Shown: positions 11,701-24,133 of the stretch, in pieces | Layout: each line of letters begins with the position of its first letter | How positions within the stretch are numbered: position 1 is the stretch's first letter | DNA from: Galerina marginata | Lineage: Eukaryota; Basidiomycota; Agaricomycetes; Agaricales; Galerinaceae | Direction of reading: 5' to 3' | NCBI GenBank assembly: GCA_023014335.1 | Contig: JAECYW010000003.1 | Span: 186,001-250,000 of the forward strand | DNA: 64,000 nt | Translations under genes and position numbers: made by a program | Notes under the pieces: generated by a model | What the model was told of the DNA's origin: nothing | What the model saw: only the letters and a program-made list of their open reading frames with translations | The model's database searches: none

Positions 11701-13110
11701 CTCAAGTAGGAAAGACGCAGCTGAGGGCGTAGCGCCGACTTGGTCTTGGTTCCAGTGGAGAAAATGCTGGGAGAAGGTAGACAATGTGAATGTCAAACCT
11801 GATTATCTCTGGACGGACACGGAGTGGGATCGGATCAAAAATCTCCGCTAGCTCACCCTTGGCCCTCGGGGAATCATAGCAGCGTGGTCCTAGGGAATAT
11901 CCTCCGCCGGCACGAGTGGCGGGTGCCGCTTAAAACTGGCTTGAACCCGACACGCCAGTTCAACCCAGGAGCGCCAAGAGTGGGGATCCAGGATCCGAGC
12001 ACGCGGAGGGGCAGCAACAATACCCGGGGCACTGCCCGTACGCCGTTAGAGGAAGAGCCGATGGTCGTCTGGAGCCCATCAACGGTCGGCGGTGCGGGCG
12101 GAGTGGATGTAAGCGTTGACAGGACAAGGGTTAAGCTGGAAAGGGCTAGTCCAAGACAACAGCGAACTTCCTCGAGCCCGCCAGCACTACTAGCACCGAT
12201 ACCAACAGCAATCTCACTCGTGAGGCTTGCGACGACGGCTTGGGGAGATTCGTTGGGGTTTTCTTGAGCTTTGGCCTGGAGGGGAGAAGGAGGAGAGGAA
12301 GACCTGCGATGGTGTTGGTGCCTAGGGCTGCGCCTGCTACAGACAAACGGATGGGACAGACGACTAGGGCTGAGTCGGATCGTTGGACATCCGTTTGGGG
12401 TACGGCGCGCGACTGGGGTCCTCTTTCCAGTGGGTAGAATGTTGTAGAGTTAAGCTAGTGGCCGTAGCATGAGTCAAGAGCTAGGATGCGCATGTTCAAT
12501 GCGGTAATCCGGCGCTCGCAGTGCAATGTGGCACGAAGAACGGATCTAAAAAAAGCCAACAGCGAGCTACAGAACGCGGTAAGGTGTATTCAGGATCCAA
12601 ATCGGGGAAGTAATCAGACATGTATGTACGTACCTAGTCGCCTCATTCCTCAGCTAGCTCGTGTTCTCATTCCAATAACGGTGCGAGATAGGTGGACAGA
12701 ACAATTTCAGGCGCGTGGTTTGTCATGATAAGATAGGAGCCGTAGTTCTTGGACAAGATCAGCGAAACCTCCAAATTTGGGAAACTTGTTTACTCTCCCT
12801 AAACTATACGACGCCCAAGAGATGTGAAGAAAGCTGGGAAAATGGGTAGGAGCATTGTGCAGTATGCCGCGTCGCCATGAGTCGTTCGGAGTCTTCAAGG
12901 TATTGAGAATCCTCAAAGAATAGATGCTTTGATTGAATCCGGTATCCTATAGAGGGTCGAAAGAAAAATACACGGAGGAACAGACACGGAAGAGTGGTGG
13001 TGGGACTCGGGCGACGGGCGGGAAGGAGCCAAATTGAAAATTGATCCAACAGGCAACACGTGACTCATCCGATGACGCGACGCCGACGCGTCCAAAACAG
13101 TCAAACAACA
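11700..13110. repeat. Dispersed repeat family R, copy 3
   Basis: Shared blocks include a CGCGACTGGGGTCCTCTT word near 12410, the GTACCTAGTCGCCTCATTCC block near 12630, and the CACGTGACTCATCCGATGACGCG end near 13055. A 147-codon frame at 11824-12267 has no parallel in the other copies and is not called as a gene. Confidence 0.55.
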
Positions 13111-13487
13111 AATAGAACCGAGCCACTCCCCTAAGAGTTGAACGGTACCTCCATCATTGCCTTGTTCTTCACCTGTTCTCTGGTCTCTGATTTGAAAAAG
13201 TTTCCTCTAGACTGCTTGTATATAGGAGTAAGCAAACAGCTGAAAGACGTAAAATAGTGAAAGCAAATTAAGATTCAGTGACTACAAGTCTACGACCATC
13301 TGGCTAGCCGATCTGACGGTTTGCAAGCTAGGCACCTGTGTTTCGTGATTCGCAGGTGAATCCAGTTTCGTTTCTACCCACCGTCGATCACAAAAACTGA
13401 GATCCCAAAACACTGCTGGTAATTAAATTCTGAATCTGTAAAATACGACGTACGTAATACAGGAAGGAGCATCAAGCCAATTTTAAC
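13111..13487. other. Intergenic, nothing recognised
   Basis: Short stretch between repeat copy 3 and the 3' end of the minus-strand gene at 13488. No feature was found. Confidence 0.3.
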
Positions 13488-15707
13488 TTAACCCCTTCTG
13501 ACCATGAAAGCTGACCCCGCTGAGCCGTCAGGAGATAGTAGGACTGGCCCAACGCGCAATCGATCTTGGTCTGCTTCGATTCCGAAACCCTTCTCTGAGT
13601 CTGTTTCCCAGGTTAGCACGGGGTCCGGACGTCCATAAAGCCTCTGCATTGTGACAAGCGGGTCGCGGAGATGGAGTGAAGCCAAAGCAACATATTGAAC
13701 TCCCCAAGCCGCGATGACAGTTCTCAAAGCGATATATAAAACCTGGCAGCTTTAGAACAATGACCAGTATATTAGGGCTGAAAGAGGATTAACGTGTGAG
13801 GTTGTACATACGCGAATACCAGGAGTGCACCGACGAATAGGAATAGGGGAAGAACTTGTAGTTGGGAACCATTTACGTTGGTTTCGGATTGAATTCGGAT
13901 GACATTTGTCGGTTCGTAAATAAATGCTGCCCGTGCTAGCATCTGGCGCGATAGCTCCAAGGAATATGCTTGCTCATAAGTCGTATTTGGCTGTGATCCT
14001 GCACCGTCGACGGCAGACGATATGACGGTCGTGCCGAGTCCTTGAAAACCTGCCGACATTATATAACGAGCGGCGGCGAGAGAACTTGGGGAAGCCGACT
14101 CCATGATGTAGCGCGATGACTCGTATTTATAAGCAACTTCAAGAGCAGTTACGTTGCAAAATATGACGTTCCAAGCGCCATTATTTCCATGGACGAACCA
14201 CCCACTATATAATGGACAAATGGAAATTAGAATTAATTTATGAGTGTAAATAGAAGAAAAACGGACGAGTTCGGAATGACTTGATCGATTTCAGTACGCT
14301 TTATTGGCTCTAAGTAGTCGAGGAATTACTCACATACATCTTGGGCCTGACCTGGACGGAGATATGCAACCGAATTCGCTACTTCTCCAGTGGTGAACGG
14401 GCTGAAAAAGCGCAGTTGTGGTGAATAACTCGACTAGTTTTGATTTGGATACTCACTTTGAAGGAATATCCTCACCAAACGTGCACATTCCTTGACTGTC
14501 CAGAGCGCATAATGGCGAAAATTGTGTTCCATTGACATACTTGATACCAGCCTTAGAACAATTGAGGTCCAACTGGGCATCGGACCCGTAGTCAAGCATT
14601 CCATCAAAAGTCGTTGGTTGAATGCACTCTTTTGTAATCCTGTAGCTCGACATAAGCGAACAGAGCATGCGTAGTGAATATCGACATACGTTGTACATTC
14701 GGTTTTTACACCTAACGTCTGAGCTGAGTAGGTTATATTCGAAGGGAGGCTCTCAGGAACGACAATAGCTGTCTGTTCGTCTGCAAAAACGACTCTGTGG
14801 AGAGTGGACGTGTTGGAAACGACTCGGATGCCCTCGCCAAGCGTTTGACCGCTTCCACCGCTCCCGCCATTGATTAGCCCACAACTGGCCGTCGATACCT
14901 GACCAGCTGCCGTCGTATTGTCCCTACTCGCTTGTGCGCATAATGTAGCATTTATTTCGCGTCCGAAATCGGGGACAATGAGTTGATTATAAGGCGAAGT
15001 GGATTGAATGATTATGCTGGTGCTGCTGGCGTGAAGCCAGGAATCGGTGGCAGCGGTGAGGTACGTGACGGCGAGTAGCGACCCGAGAAAGAAGATTGAT
15101 TGCCAGAGGATAGGAGGTAAGGTAACTTTCTGTCCGTTTTTCGGTTTCTTAAAGACATATTTGACAGAAGAAAATAGTGAAGAAATCCCTGCGCCATTAC
15201 ACATCGACATTAGGAGTCCTAGTCTGCGGAAAATTAGGTTAATCGTAACGCCCTTCATAGAGAGACGTACTGCATGGGAGAGGGGCGATTACGACCGCCA
15301 TCAGTGCTTGATATCAACCATCTCGCAGATAGAAGGTACGAGAAAACCCCCATGATAATTGGTACAGATAACGGGGCAACATGAGATGTTACTTGCGATA
15401 TCGTCAGTACCTGTCCAAGTGGGGCTGTGCTGACGAGTGAAAGACTCAAAACCTGGCATTGGTGAAAAACGCAGATAAAGGATAGGAAGGCGAAGATCAT
15501 CCCAACAATGCTAATTAAGATAGCAGTAGCGATCAGGCAGGTGGTTAGGATTACCCGCTTACGAGAGGCGCGCTCCTGAGCGGCCAGTAGTGCTGATGAG
15601 AGCCCATTTGGCTTCTCAGAAAATGGAAGATCGTTGGAGGGAAATGAGTGCTGTGGCTCTGGTAGCGACACAGCGGAGTAGGTGTATTGGCCACGATCAT
15701 AAGACAT
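13488..15707 (-). CDS. Large membrane-anchored protein, basidiomycete family of unknown function
   Basis: Six exons were joined by splice signals and frame: 15271-15707, about 14690-15223, 14457-14639, 14338-14401, an exon ending near 13815, and a final exon to 13488. The start is the ATG at 15705-15707 (MSYDRGQYTY); the longer frame begins at a non-ATG codon. There is a hydrophobic helix near residues 50-75 (TCLIATAILISIVGMIFAFLSF), then SVPIIMGVFSYLLSARWL, then PPILWQSIFFLGSLLAVTYL. A long N-glycosylation-rich ectodomain follows (several NxT/S sites such as NATL and NITY). A last helix (LPLFLFVGALLVFAYV) precedes a short charged tail ending GSAFMVRRG. I recognise the general layout from mushroom genomes but know no function. 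Confidence 0.68.
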
Positions 15708-15981
15708 CGCGAAAGACGAGAATCCGCAGAAAGAAGAGTGCGAGGAAAGGGCCGCCCAGGTACTCGAAAACGACAACTTATAACAGGCATTCTTCTCAGA
15801 TCTTGTTGTTTATAGACCTCCCAGCGCGAACAGGTCCACGTCAGAAGAGACGGCTATCTGTTGTTATTCGAGAGACCATGTCCATGCTGACGTTTCCTCG
15901 TGGCTGGTCGATTCATGTGGACGCCGAGCAGGACGGAGACACCTTGACAGCCTCAGAGATGTAAGTAGCCTAAATAAAACT

Positions 15982-16096
15982 CAGTGCTGGGCGGCGCTGA
16001 TGAGAGATCCAATGCATTCGCCTCAGGTTTTGCCTGTGCCGAATTTGGAATCAAACTCAGCGGGTCATTTATTTTGGCGCCGCCCAGTCGTCACTG
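15982..16096. mobile_element. Possible small hAT-like MITE
   Basis: The left end reads CAGTGCTGGGCGGCGC and the right end, reverse-complemented, reads CAGTGACGACTGGGCGGCGC, so imperfect inverted ends flank about 115 bp. CAGTG termini are typical of hAT elements. I could not see an 8-bp target-site duplication, which weakens the call. Confidence 0.3.
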
Positions 16097-16625
16097 TCAA
16101 CGATGACTTAGGTATATTATAACCAGTGCTGGAAACGGTCTCTGGACAGGCGATGACAGGTGCAGTAATAAGTAAAATTCCTTCCTACGTAACTAAAGAA
16201 AAGCTGACTCACTGCCAGTATTGGCGTCAGTTCTACAATTCGCACTGACAGTAATTTTAGTTTCTTGTATGGCGATAATTCCCAACTTGAACGCTAAATT
16301 GCTGTGCATCGTAATAAGTCTACTGCTAGGGCTCTAACCATAGACTAAATGCGCGAATATATACCTATAGAGATGGATGAGTAGTATGACAACGCTGTAC
16401 TGGGACTGAGAACTTACAATTTATTCACGACGTCTGTTAAGACTGTCGACGTCGAGGAGCTAGGATAACTTTAGAAGGCCGTGAATGAGTGTTAAAGCTG
16501 GAATTCAGGGGCCAATGGAATTGATAAATAGATCGTTCATGTGATTGCCAGCCTATGCGATTAGATACATAGATGGATGTTCGGCCGGAGATGGAGATGC
16601 CTTCTGATAACTACGAATGAATAAA

Positions 16626-16800
16626 CTAGGTCAGAGGGTAGCCGCGTTCACGAAGCAGTTAAGTATAGATACCTCGATTTCCGTTCCAGTCTCTCGCTAT
16701 GCCATCTGACAACGACAACTGCCCAAGCTAGGTCAGAGGGTAGCCGTATTTACGAAGCAATCGAAGATACATACCTCGATATCCGTTCCAGTCTCTCCTT
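16626..16800. repeat. Tandem duplication of ~102 bp
   Basis: The words CTAGGTCAGAGGGTAGCC, ACGAAGCA and CCGTTCCAGTCTCTC occur twice in the same order, starting at 16626 and 16728. The two units differ by a few substitutions. Confidence 0.7.
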
Positions 16801-16969
16801 CGCGTTCCTCGTCGCGTTCCTCGCGGTTTGGGGAGAGGCGATGAAAAATCAGTCCAGGGTTTTCCTCCCGAGGAAGGGGCTCAACCCTAGCCGTCGACCC
16901 AGAATCACAGTTCCGCCACGGCTGGAGAGACCACTAACCGTAACGTAAATATGAGCTGTGGACAAGCTT

Positions 16970-18050
16970 TGAAATGGGGGGCAGGAATTACATACCAAAG
17001 ATACCATAACACCGTTAAATGGCACGTTCCAAATCCAATCGAGCCCGTTTTCTGGTTCGGGTACTTGTGCTATGCTGCAGGCCAGAACTCGAATGGAGGA
17101 GAAGGGTACAAGCTACGGATGGAAATGGAGGAGCAGGAGGCCCAGCTAGAAGGGGAGCACGACTGCATGACTGAGGTGGAGCACTGGAGGGTGAAAGAAC
17201 GTGTCCCGAGGCAAGGAAGATGGCGGCGATGGCCCTGAGTTAGATCCTGTTTTCTACAACTTTCGCCCGGAAGCAAGAGGCGAGAAGTTGGGGACTGGGG
17301 CTGCGCCTACCAGCTGTTATCAAGCAGGTAGTTTCGTATGACGATAGAAGCGGTGGTTAGAGGTCGGCGGGTACATTCGGGAGACGAAGGAAATGTGGAG
17401 TGCGTGTGGGGTCTTCCCATTGCAGAAGAGCGCGGGACGAGCGAGCAAGTGGCTGGAGATTGAGTAAATGAGCGGGTAAAAAAATGTATGCGCGAATCTC
17501 GCGCTTGAAGCGCAAAAGAGTAACGAAAAACGTTGAAGAGCTTCAGAACGACGCAATGAAATCAACATCCATTTCAGAAAGAAAATAGGCTAGGATATAC
17601 TTACCTAGTCGCCTCGTTCATCCGTTATCCCGTGTTCCAATTCCAACGACGATGCGGCGACGTTTTCGTGCTTGTGGCTTGCCATAATAGAATAGTTCTT
17701 AGGTAAGATCAGCAAAAAGCAAAAGCCCAAGACATTTTTACTCACCCTAAGCCCGAATAGGCCCCACGACATCCAATAGATCTGGAAGAAAGCTGGAAAA
17801 AGAGGTGCTTGTGCGTGTGGAATTGAGGCGTCGCGTGCGTCGTTTGGGTGCTCATCGACGATTCCCAAAGAGTAGAGGCGGAAAGGGAATGCAGCATTCT
17901 ATATTGGATGGAAGGAGAACTATCTGAAGGAGGGAACAGACACGGAAGAGCGATGATGGGAGGGGCGGGGGAAGGCCCGGGGAAGGATCCAAAATTGATC
18001 CCAACAGTCTTCACGTGACTGATACGATTTACGCGTCAGAGACGCGTTTG
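16970..18050. repeat. Dispersed repeat family R, copy 4
   Basis: This copy shares the ACCTAGTCGCCTCGTTC block (about 17605) and the GGAAGGATCC-to-CACGTGACTGAT end (about 17985-18025) with the other three. On the minus strand each copy shows a splice-donor-like GGTA(A/C)GTA word at the same place. A remnant first exon is therefore conceivable, but no consistent frame is kept. Confidence 0.55.
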
Positions 18051-18516
18051 TATCCAAATAAGTTCGGTAGGGCCGGTGACCGGTAATTCCCTCCTGACTG
18101 GATAAAAACCTTTTTCTGTTTATCTTCAGAATTAACGCGGAGAGAAAACCTACTCGGAATATGCAAACATAAACCGATGAACCTACAGGTGCTCAGCGCT
18201 CAATCGCGTTCGCTTGTCAAACCGTTCAGATATCGAAAGGGCGTACCTCAATTCTCGGATCGGCCATAATCAAGAAGAACACCATTATCCCCGAGTTTCA
18301 CGGGCTGATGACGCATGTATAGAGAAACAGGCTCTTTGGAAAGAACGCAGAATAGTGAAAATGAGTCAAGAGAATCCGACTATGTAATCTTACAACTACC
18401 AAGCTACATGAGCGAGGACTGAGTCATCCTTCAAATTGAATCGACGGTAAGCTATCCTAATAGTATCGAACTAGGGCCTCTGGGTAGACGTCAGTCCTAT
18501 TAGATAGTTTTGTCAC

Positions 18517-19363
18517 TCAAAATCGGGCAATCCCATCCTTGTTAACAATACGCCCTACATCAGCATCCCTCTCCCCTTCCACAACGCTCCTCAGCAACTG
18601 CCCACCAATGCTCGGGTGCTTAGCCCCCATTTCCTTCACTTTTTCCTGCACATTTCCGAGGTTCGTAGCCAAGAAACCGGGCCCAATACACCAGACCTTC
18701 ACCCCGTCCTCCTTCAACTTGTGGTTCCAGTCCAGCATCAACATGTTCAGGGCAGTCTTGCTGCACCGGTACCCGATCGTCTCGAAGTCGATATGCTTCG
18801 GCCATCCAGCTGGCTGAGGCGGAGTGGGGAAATACGCCTCGCTTGCCTGATTGATTTGGGAAAGACCAGTCACGAATATTAGGCGGGGGTCCGCTGACTT
18901 GAGTAAGAGCGGTATGAATGTCCAGGTCAAAACCTGTGTGCCGGCGACGTTCACGTCATAGGCTTTGGTAAAACAATCGCGGAGAGAAATTTGGCCGGAA
19001 ATAAATGCGGAATCAAGGGAAACCCCTGCAAGGTATAAGTTTACTTGAAATACGACTGGATATAGGGAGATGCGTGCCTGCATTGTTGATAAGGGCATCA
19101 ACGCGTCCATGGCTGGTCTTGACCTGCTCGAAAGCTTTTTCGATTGACTCGTCACTTCCGAGGTCGACTTCAACTGCTTCAACGGTGTTCGTCGCCTCCG
19201 GACATTCTTGATGTAGGGTCTCGATCGCAAACTTCGCTTTCTCCAGAGAGCGACTGCCGAGAAGGACGTGGTAGCCCTTGTCCGACTCCAGAAGTGCCTT
19301 AACGGCTTCGTAGCCAATGCCACTGTTTCCGCCAGTAACTAGAACGATCTTTGTGGATGTCAT
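18517..19363 (-). CDS. Short-chain dehydrogenase/reductase (SDR), copy A
   Basis: A predicted NAD(P)-dependent oxidoreductase with a Rossmann fold, about 264 residues in two exons (19078-19363 and 18517-19025). The cofactor motif TGGNSGIG is near residues 10-17, NNAG near 92-95, and a catalytic serine candidate lies in IFVTGLS. The active-site YxxxK is seen as YRCSKTALN. The substrate cannot be told; the type resembles small fungal carbonyl or retinol-dehydrogenase-like reductases. The 52-nt intron begins with GC (GCACGC) and ends TTGCAG. The GC donor is required, because splitting NNAG and rejoining at GVSLDS keeps the frame. The duplicate at 29787-30633 has the same intron and nearly the same protein. 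Confidence 0.87.
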
Positions 19364-21198
19364 TGCTTGTAGTTACTGTACGTTCTGTTTCAGTCCAAGT
19401 TGAGCACAGAGTCAGTTGGAAGTGGTGACTTGTAAGGGCGTACTTTCAGAGAAATTACTTCGAGTTTGATTAAATCGTCGAAAATACAGAGAATGGATTG
19501 AAAAAAGCAGGATTTGAATTCGCAACTCATCCGATCCAGCGCATTGGAGGATTGCTTTCCTATATAGTGGTGTAGCCCGGTGAATGACGTAGCGTAATGG
19601 CCGCTCGGTAGCGACGAGTGCCTTCAACTTTAATATGAGTCAACGACTGGGTTGGCATATGATCAGCCGAAATATGACTCTATAACTTAGGCATGCCTGT
19701 CTGCTGAGCATGTCGTATTAATTGCGCGATGAAGGAGATACTCTTCATTACGCGTTCTATAAATATGTAGGAGTCGTTCTATTATTGGTTTACACCTGCC
19801 AGATTCTCGGCCGGTGTGGGGGGCAACTCGGCAGGGGCCCTTTTTTTTATAGGCATGCGTGTTCGTCGGTCGTTCTCTGAGCTCTCCAACCTTCTACGCG
19901 AGTCAGTCTTGTTATTCTGTGGCCTTGATTTACATTAGACCGATAGGTGACTGCTTGAGGCGACATTTCATCGGGCGATCCGAGTCGACCTCGTATATCT
20001 GTCTCCCGCCAGTGCACGTCTTTCTCACCAGAATGACTCCTTCCACAAGACAATCGAATCTGTCCGCACTTCCATCCGACTATGAGTGATAGCAGCTCAT
20101 TATACTGGGCTCAATCTCGCAAACACATTCCTTTTGGGCTCCTTTTATCCTTGGGTATTCAGTGCGGAAAACTCTCGCATATTTATCGGCCATCTCTAAG
20201 TGCTGTGCCATCTTTGTGATGCTTCGTCATTCCCAATAGATGTATTTTAGCTTCAGCCGCTCTTCCTTATCACCACTTCAGTACTCAGGCTTCAGGCACG
20301 GTATCATCCTTGCCACTCTGATAACATTCCCCCTGGCCGCCGAGTCAACGTTTGGATGGGTAATGATCGATAATCTCACGTTGCATAATGCACATTTCTC
20401 AGACGCGAATTGATTCTGGAACAGGTCGCAGCTGTGAGCTATGACTCTAGACAGGGAAGCTACCGAGCACCATGTGAGTTCAAAGGTCCGTACTTCTGCC
20501 TTTCATTTCTGTTGTAAAGCTGGCAACAGGGTGTCGTATGTGGCATTGCGGTCTTCTTTAACCCAGCGAAGTTCATTGATGAATTTGTTTCGTCTTTGTG
20601 ATTTGATTTCAGCAAGAGATAAGCCTTTCACACACGTCTTTCTCACTGTTGGGCCTTGCTTCTCGGTCTTCTGCAGATCATTCCCTCCTGTACGTTTTCC
20701 AATCTTCCCTATTTGATGTTGCGCTTCCATTCCTCTTCGCCCTTCGTATGCGGCAAAAACATCTTCTTTTCATATTCCTTTCCCATATCTTCGAATCGAT
20801 GTATCCCCAGCTTAATGTTCGTGAAAGGTGACTGCCTTCATGAAATCGGTTATTTATCATGTTTGTATTCTTGACGTTTCCGCTAGCGCGTTTCCCAATG
20901 ATCCGAAGGAACTTTAGATCCGAGATTTTTAGGTACATTCTGGTGACTATTGAGCCTTGATTTCTTTGTGCCAGGCCAGGGACTTTGGCGCATCATTACC
21001 TCCTGTATATTTATCCCTTCATCTCATCTCTTCTCTTTTTTCTTGCTTGAGACATACACCGCAGGTGCATCGGTTTGCCTGTACTCGGGCTTATGGCTAT
21101 ATTTTGAAGGAAATTCTGTGATAGAAGTTCACATTTCGCCTTTCGCTCCTTTTGACGAGTTTGATTCTAAATCTCTAATATTTCATACACCCCCAGAC
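19364..21198. other. Intergenic part of duplication A
   Basis: No gene was found. The region matches 30634-32380 of copy B with many substitutions and small gaps, sharing for example the word TTGGCATATGATCAGCCGAAA near 19655 and 30860. A third partial relative of the middle part is seen near 28900-29030. The long spacing and absence of conserved frames suggest non-coding sequence that includes promoters for divergent genes. Confidence 0.45.
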
Positions 21199-22502
21199 TT
21201 AAGCACTACAGCCAACGTTAGGTCGAATTTCCGGCTCCTTGTTCACACCAACATCTTCTGCCACGGACGGCGCTGCATGACTTTTTATAACGGTAGTTCC
21301 CAAGGCGGTAGGTGGTGTCTGGGAAATTGTACCCTGGCCAATCATCGACGAACGTTCACTGGTGTGCGTGTGAGTCCCAAAATTTAGCTCAAAATGGGTT
21401 GTTGCGCTGTTAAATCTGTTCATTGTATCCTCTGACCAGGCTCGCCCTTGAGCCACACGCAGAATAATGAGAAGTGGCGCAATGGACTGGGGGAATCAAA
21501 TATGAGAAATGAGCGCTGCAGACTCGATATGGGATCGTCCTCACCTGAGTCTGGCCCAGCAAAGGTAGAGCGAGGTTCTGAATTGAGCTCTTCGCGGCAT
21601 AGCTGATCAGGAAGAAAAGACCGTTCACGGTGTATAGAGCTGCCGACTCGACTATCATAGCGGTGATGGATATGTAATCCTTTCCTCCATTTGGTATTAC
21701 AGTTTGAATGCGACGTCTCATGTAGAGGAGTCGGGAAGCAATATAGCTTGTAATGATAACATTGAGGGAAATGGAAATTGACCAATACGGAATAGCAAGT
21801 TTGACGCTGATTTTCGACCAGAGTGTGGTCTGTGGTCGGGAGAACTCAGCAATTAGAGAAAGCGATAGTACTGTCGACAAACGTTAACTAATCATTAACG
21901 AATGATGGTGATCGGTCAACGCACCAACAGATGTAAGGAACATGAGGGCCGGCAGTGCGACGGCGTACAAAGACTTCCGGGAAATAATCCAGAACCTGTA
22001 TAGCTTAAAAGGGAAACCGCCTAAAGCTCTGCTTTACAAAATGGGGTAGTGACCTACATACCAGGAGGCCGTCTTGCAGCCAACTGTTGACGATATATGT
22101 ATGGTTACAGATCACAGCGACTGGATTTATGCTTTGCTCCACATAAAAGGCATTTGGGCCTCCAGGGTAGTTTCGGTCGTCGATGAACGCCATTTCTCCA
22201 AACTTTATGTTCGTCCCATTTCCAATGTTGCCGAGGATGAATAGTACTGAGATGTAAATAAGGAACAGTCGTTCCCGAACGGTTTTTTTCCCAGTGTACA
22301 AAAGATGAAACGTCCAAATAAATAAGGTAAGGTGAATGCCTAAAAGAAAACTTTAATCTAAACATTTAAACAGACGGCACTCGAGCTTACCATACCCGAC
22401 AGTTCCAATGAAAAGGCCATCGAGGATCGTTTTTTCGTTCCAAATCTGTGCTGTTGTTTCGCCAGTAGGTGCCCAGCCAGCATTGTTCACGATAGAAGAC
22501 AT
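21199..22502 (-). CDS. Seven-helix-like membrane protein, Agaricomycete family
   Basis: Multi-exon gene on the minus strand. The start is the ATG at 22500-22502 (MSSIVNNAGWAPTGE); a longer frame begins at GTG. Exon 1 ends GLFIGTVGYG, exon 2 runs IHLTLFIWTFHLLYTGKK to SWLQDGLL, and a short exon (WIISRKSLYAVALPALMFL) follows. Then comes a long exon with SISLNVIITSYIASRLLYMR and ITAMIVESAALYTVNGLFFL. The last exon opens SIAPLLIILRVAQGRAW and has a polar tail of about 75 residues ending at 21199. The order of helices and the I(A/S)PLLIILRVAxGRAW motif match a large mushroom membrane family. Function is unknown. The counterpart in copy B is mostly deleted. Confidence 0.72.
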
Positions 22503-24057
22503 GTCTCGGTAGATGAGTAACTTGGTCTTCTCGTTATATATGTTGGTATCTGCCACATCATGCTCTCACGTTTCGTGAAATCGCATAGTTTAACGGCCCA
22601 TACGAGCCCGACCTTCCTGATGTTCCGTAGTCCTGGTTTTATTGGAGGCCTGTTGCTTCTGCTTTTAACTTGTCTATTCTTAAGTAATCAAGCCAAAACC
22701 AGGGGCGCTACTCGAGTATACGTTCAAGATTCCAGGCCTCCCTCACCGCCTCATTTAAGAAGATGCTTCCTGAACGAAACGGAGAGTACCAACAGGCCAC
22801 ATGTTGAACATGATCGACTTCTGTCTTTGTGCTCAAGTTTGACCCTTTGATGATGGGCTTCTTCGAGTCCGTGAGCATCGTGAGAGGGTCATCCTGGTTG
22901 TAGTTCGTCCATCATTTATATATATCAATGCCGTGAGGATTGATACTTCCGAAATCGATTCCAAAATGCACCTCGAAAGCTTTGGACCAGATAACAAACG
23001 ATGGAGTAAATGGCACGTCGGAAACTAATGTAGAACTGTGGGGAGGAGGGGCTAGAATACAAACCTTGGGTACCAGAGCGCTTAAATATCCTAGACGTTC
23101 AGCAGATGCAGATATCTCTCTCAAAACTTAAGTCAAGTTTCAACTTGTGTCTGGGAGATTAATAATGGACGAATGCCTCAGGCTCAATGACTAGGATAAA
23201 GCTGTACAATTGCTATGCTCATCCTTTTGGGGGTGGTCATAGGAGTATATTTTTACTTAATATCGGAAAAATATGATCATATGGAAATAGTAAGTACCGA
23301 CTCGCTACTCCGGATCTCTGTGATAGTTATTTATTCTGTCGCGGAATAACTAAGGCCTCGTGCGGTGACTGTAAATATAGTAATGCTTTCTCAGCAAGGA
23401 TTTCCAATTATGCATCGATTTTGGATTTCGCAAGTCACCAACTGTAGCAGTAACATATCCTTCACGCACAACTGCCTAACAGGTTGCGTCGTGAAGAGGG
23501 GTTCACTTTTCGATGAATACAGCCGTGGTACATAGGGTCTGTGAAGCACGATACTCGCTCTCCAGTAACCACCACCGTCACGTTGACATGTTGCCGCCAA
23601 TAGTACGGTTGAAAGTATGTTTAGAGGGGCACGGCTCCTACGTCAAACACTGGAAGGCATGTAGCATGCCCCTCTTTATTCACCACTGCGCCGCACTGGG
23701 ACTTATCGGTGTTGCCGCCACCGTTTATAGGGTATTTTAATCAAGTCAGCAGTTCTGTTTTTATAGTGACTTGATATTGACGTGGAACCAAGGGTCATAA
23801 CCGGGTCACGGCCGATTGAAAGACGTTGGAAAAACCCATGATCGGCCTTGTGGAAGCAGAACGCAGCATATTTACAAAGGGAGTACGAACACGAATGTTC
23901 AGCAGCTGGTCTGTGGCATGAGAATTAAACACTGAGTATGGTCGTCACTCCTTCTGAAAGAACTTCGAGGTTGTCATGCTCATCAGTTCAACGTCGATGT
24001 CAGTCAGCATACCGGGAAAATCTCAGAATTCTCTCAAGTCAAATAATTCGTGAAACT
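22503..24057. other. Intergenic part of duplication A
   Basis: No supported gene. Several short frames exist in both directions but none is conserved in copy B (32600-33690). The last 150 bases before the TATA box are strongly alike in both copies and presumably carry the promoter of the secreted peptide gene. Confidence 0.4.
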
Positions 24058-24064
24058 TATAAAA
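24058..24064 (+). promoter_or_regulatory. TATA box of peptide gene, copy A
   Basis: TATAAAA lies 76 nt before the ATG at 24134. The same box and flanking bases (AAACTTATAAAAGTC) occur 80 nt before the intact copy at 33776. Confidence 0.6.
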
Positions 24065-24133
24065 GTCGGCGTTTTTTCTCAAACTATTGACCTCAACAAC
24101 CTGCAACCCGACACAGTATACACCTATTGAAAT

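Larger units (their letters stand above)
15708..16970. other. Intergenic with short inverted and direct repeats
   Basis: No gene was found. The stretch holds a possible small hAT-like element at 15982-16096 and a 102-bp direct duplication at 16626-16800, both listed separately. Other CAGTG/CACTG words between 16120 and 16260 hint at further small fragments. Confidence 0.35.

Noticed and set aside
11824..12267. 147-codon open frame within repeat copy 3
   Set aside because: The frame is not kept in the other three copies of the repeat; the composition follows GC-rich repeat sequence.
15708..15776. N-terminal extension of the gene at 13488-15707
   Set aside because: The extended frame starts at TTG, while a proper ATG exists at 15705-15707.
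22503..22556. N-terminal extension of the membrane gene at 21199-22502
   Set aside because: It starts at GTG; the ATG at 22500-22502 gives the start expected for the family.
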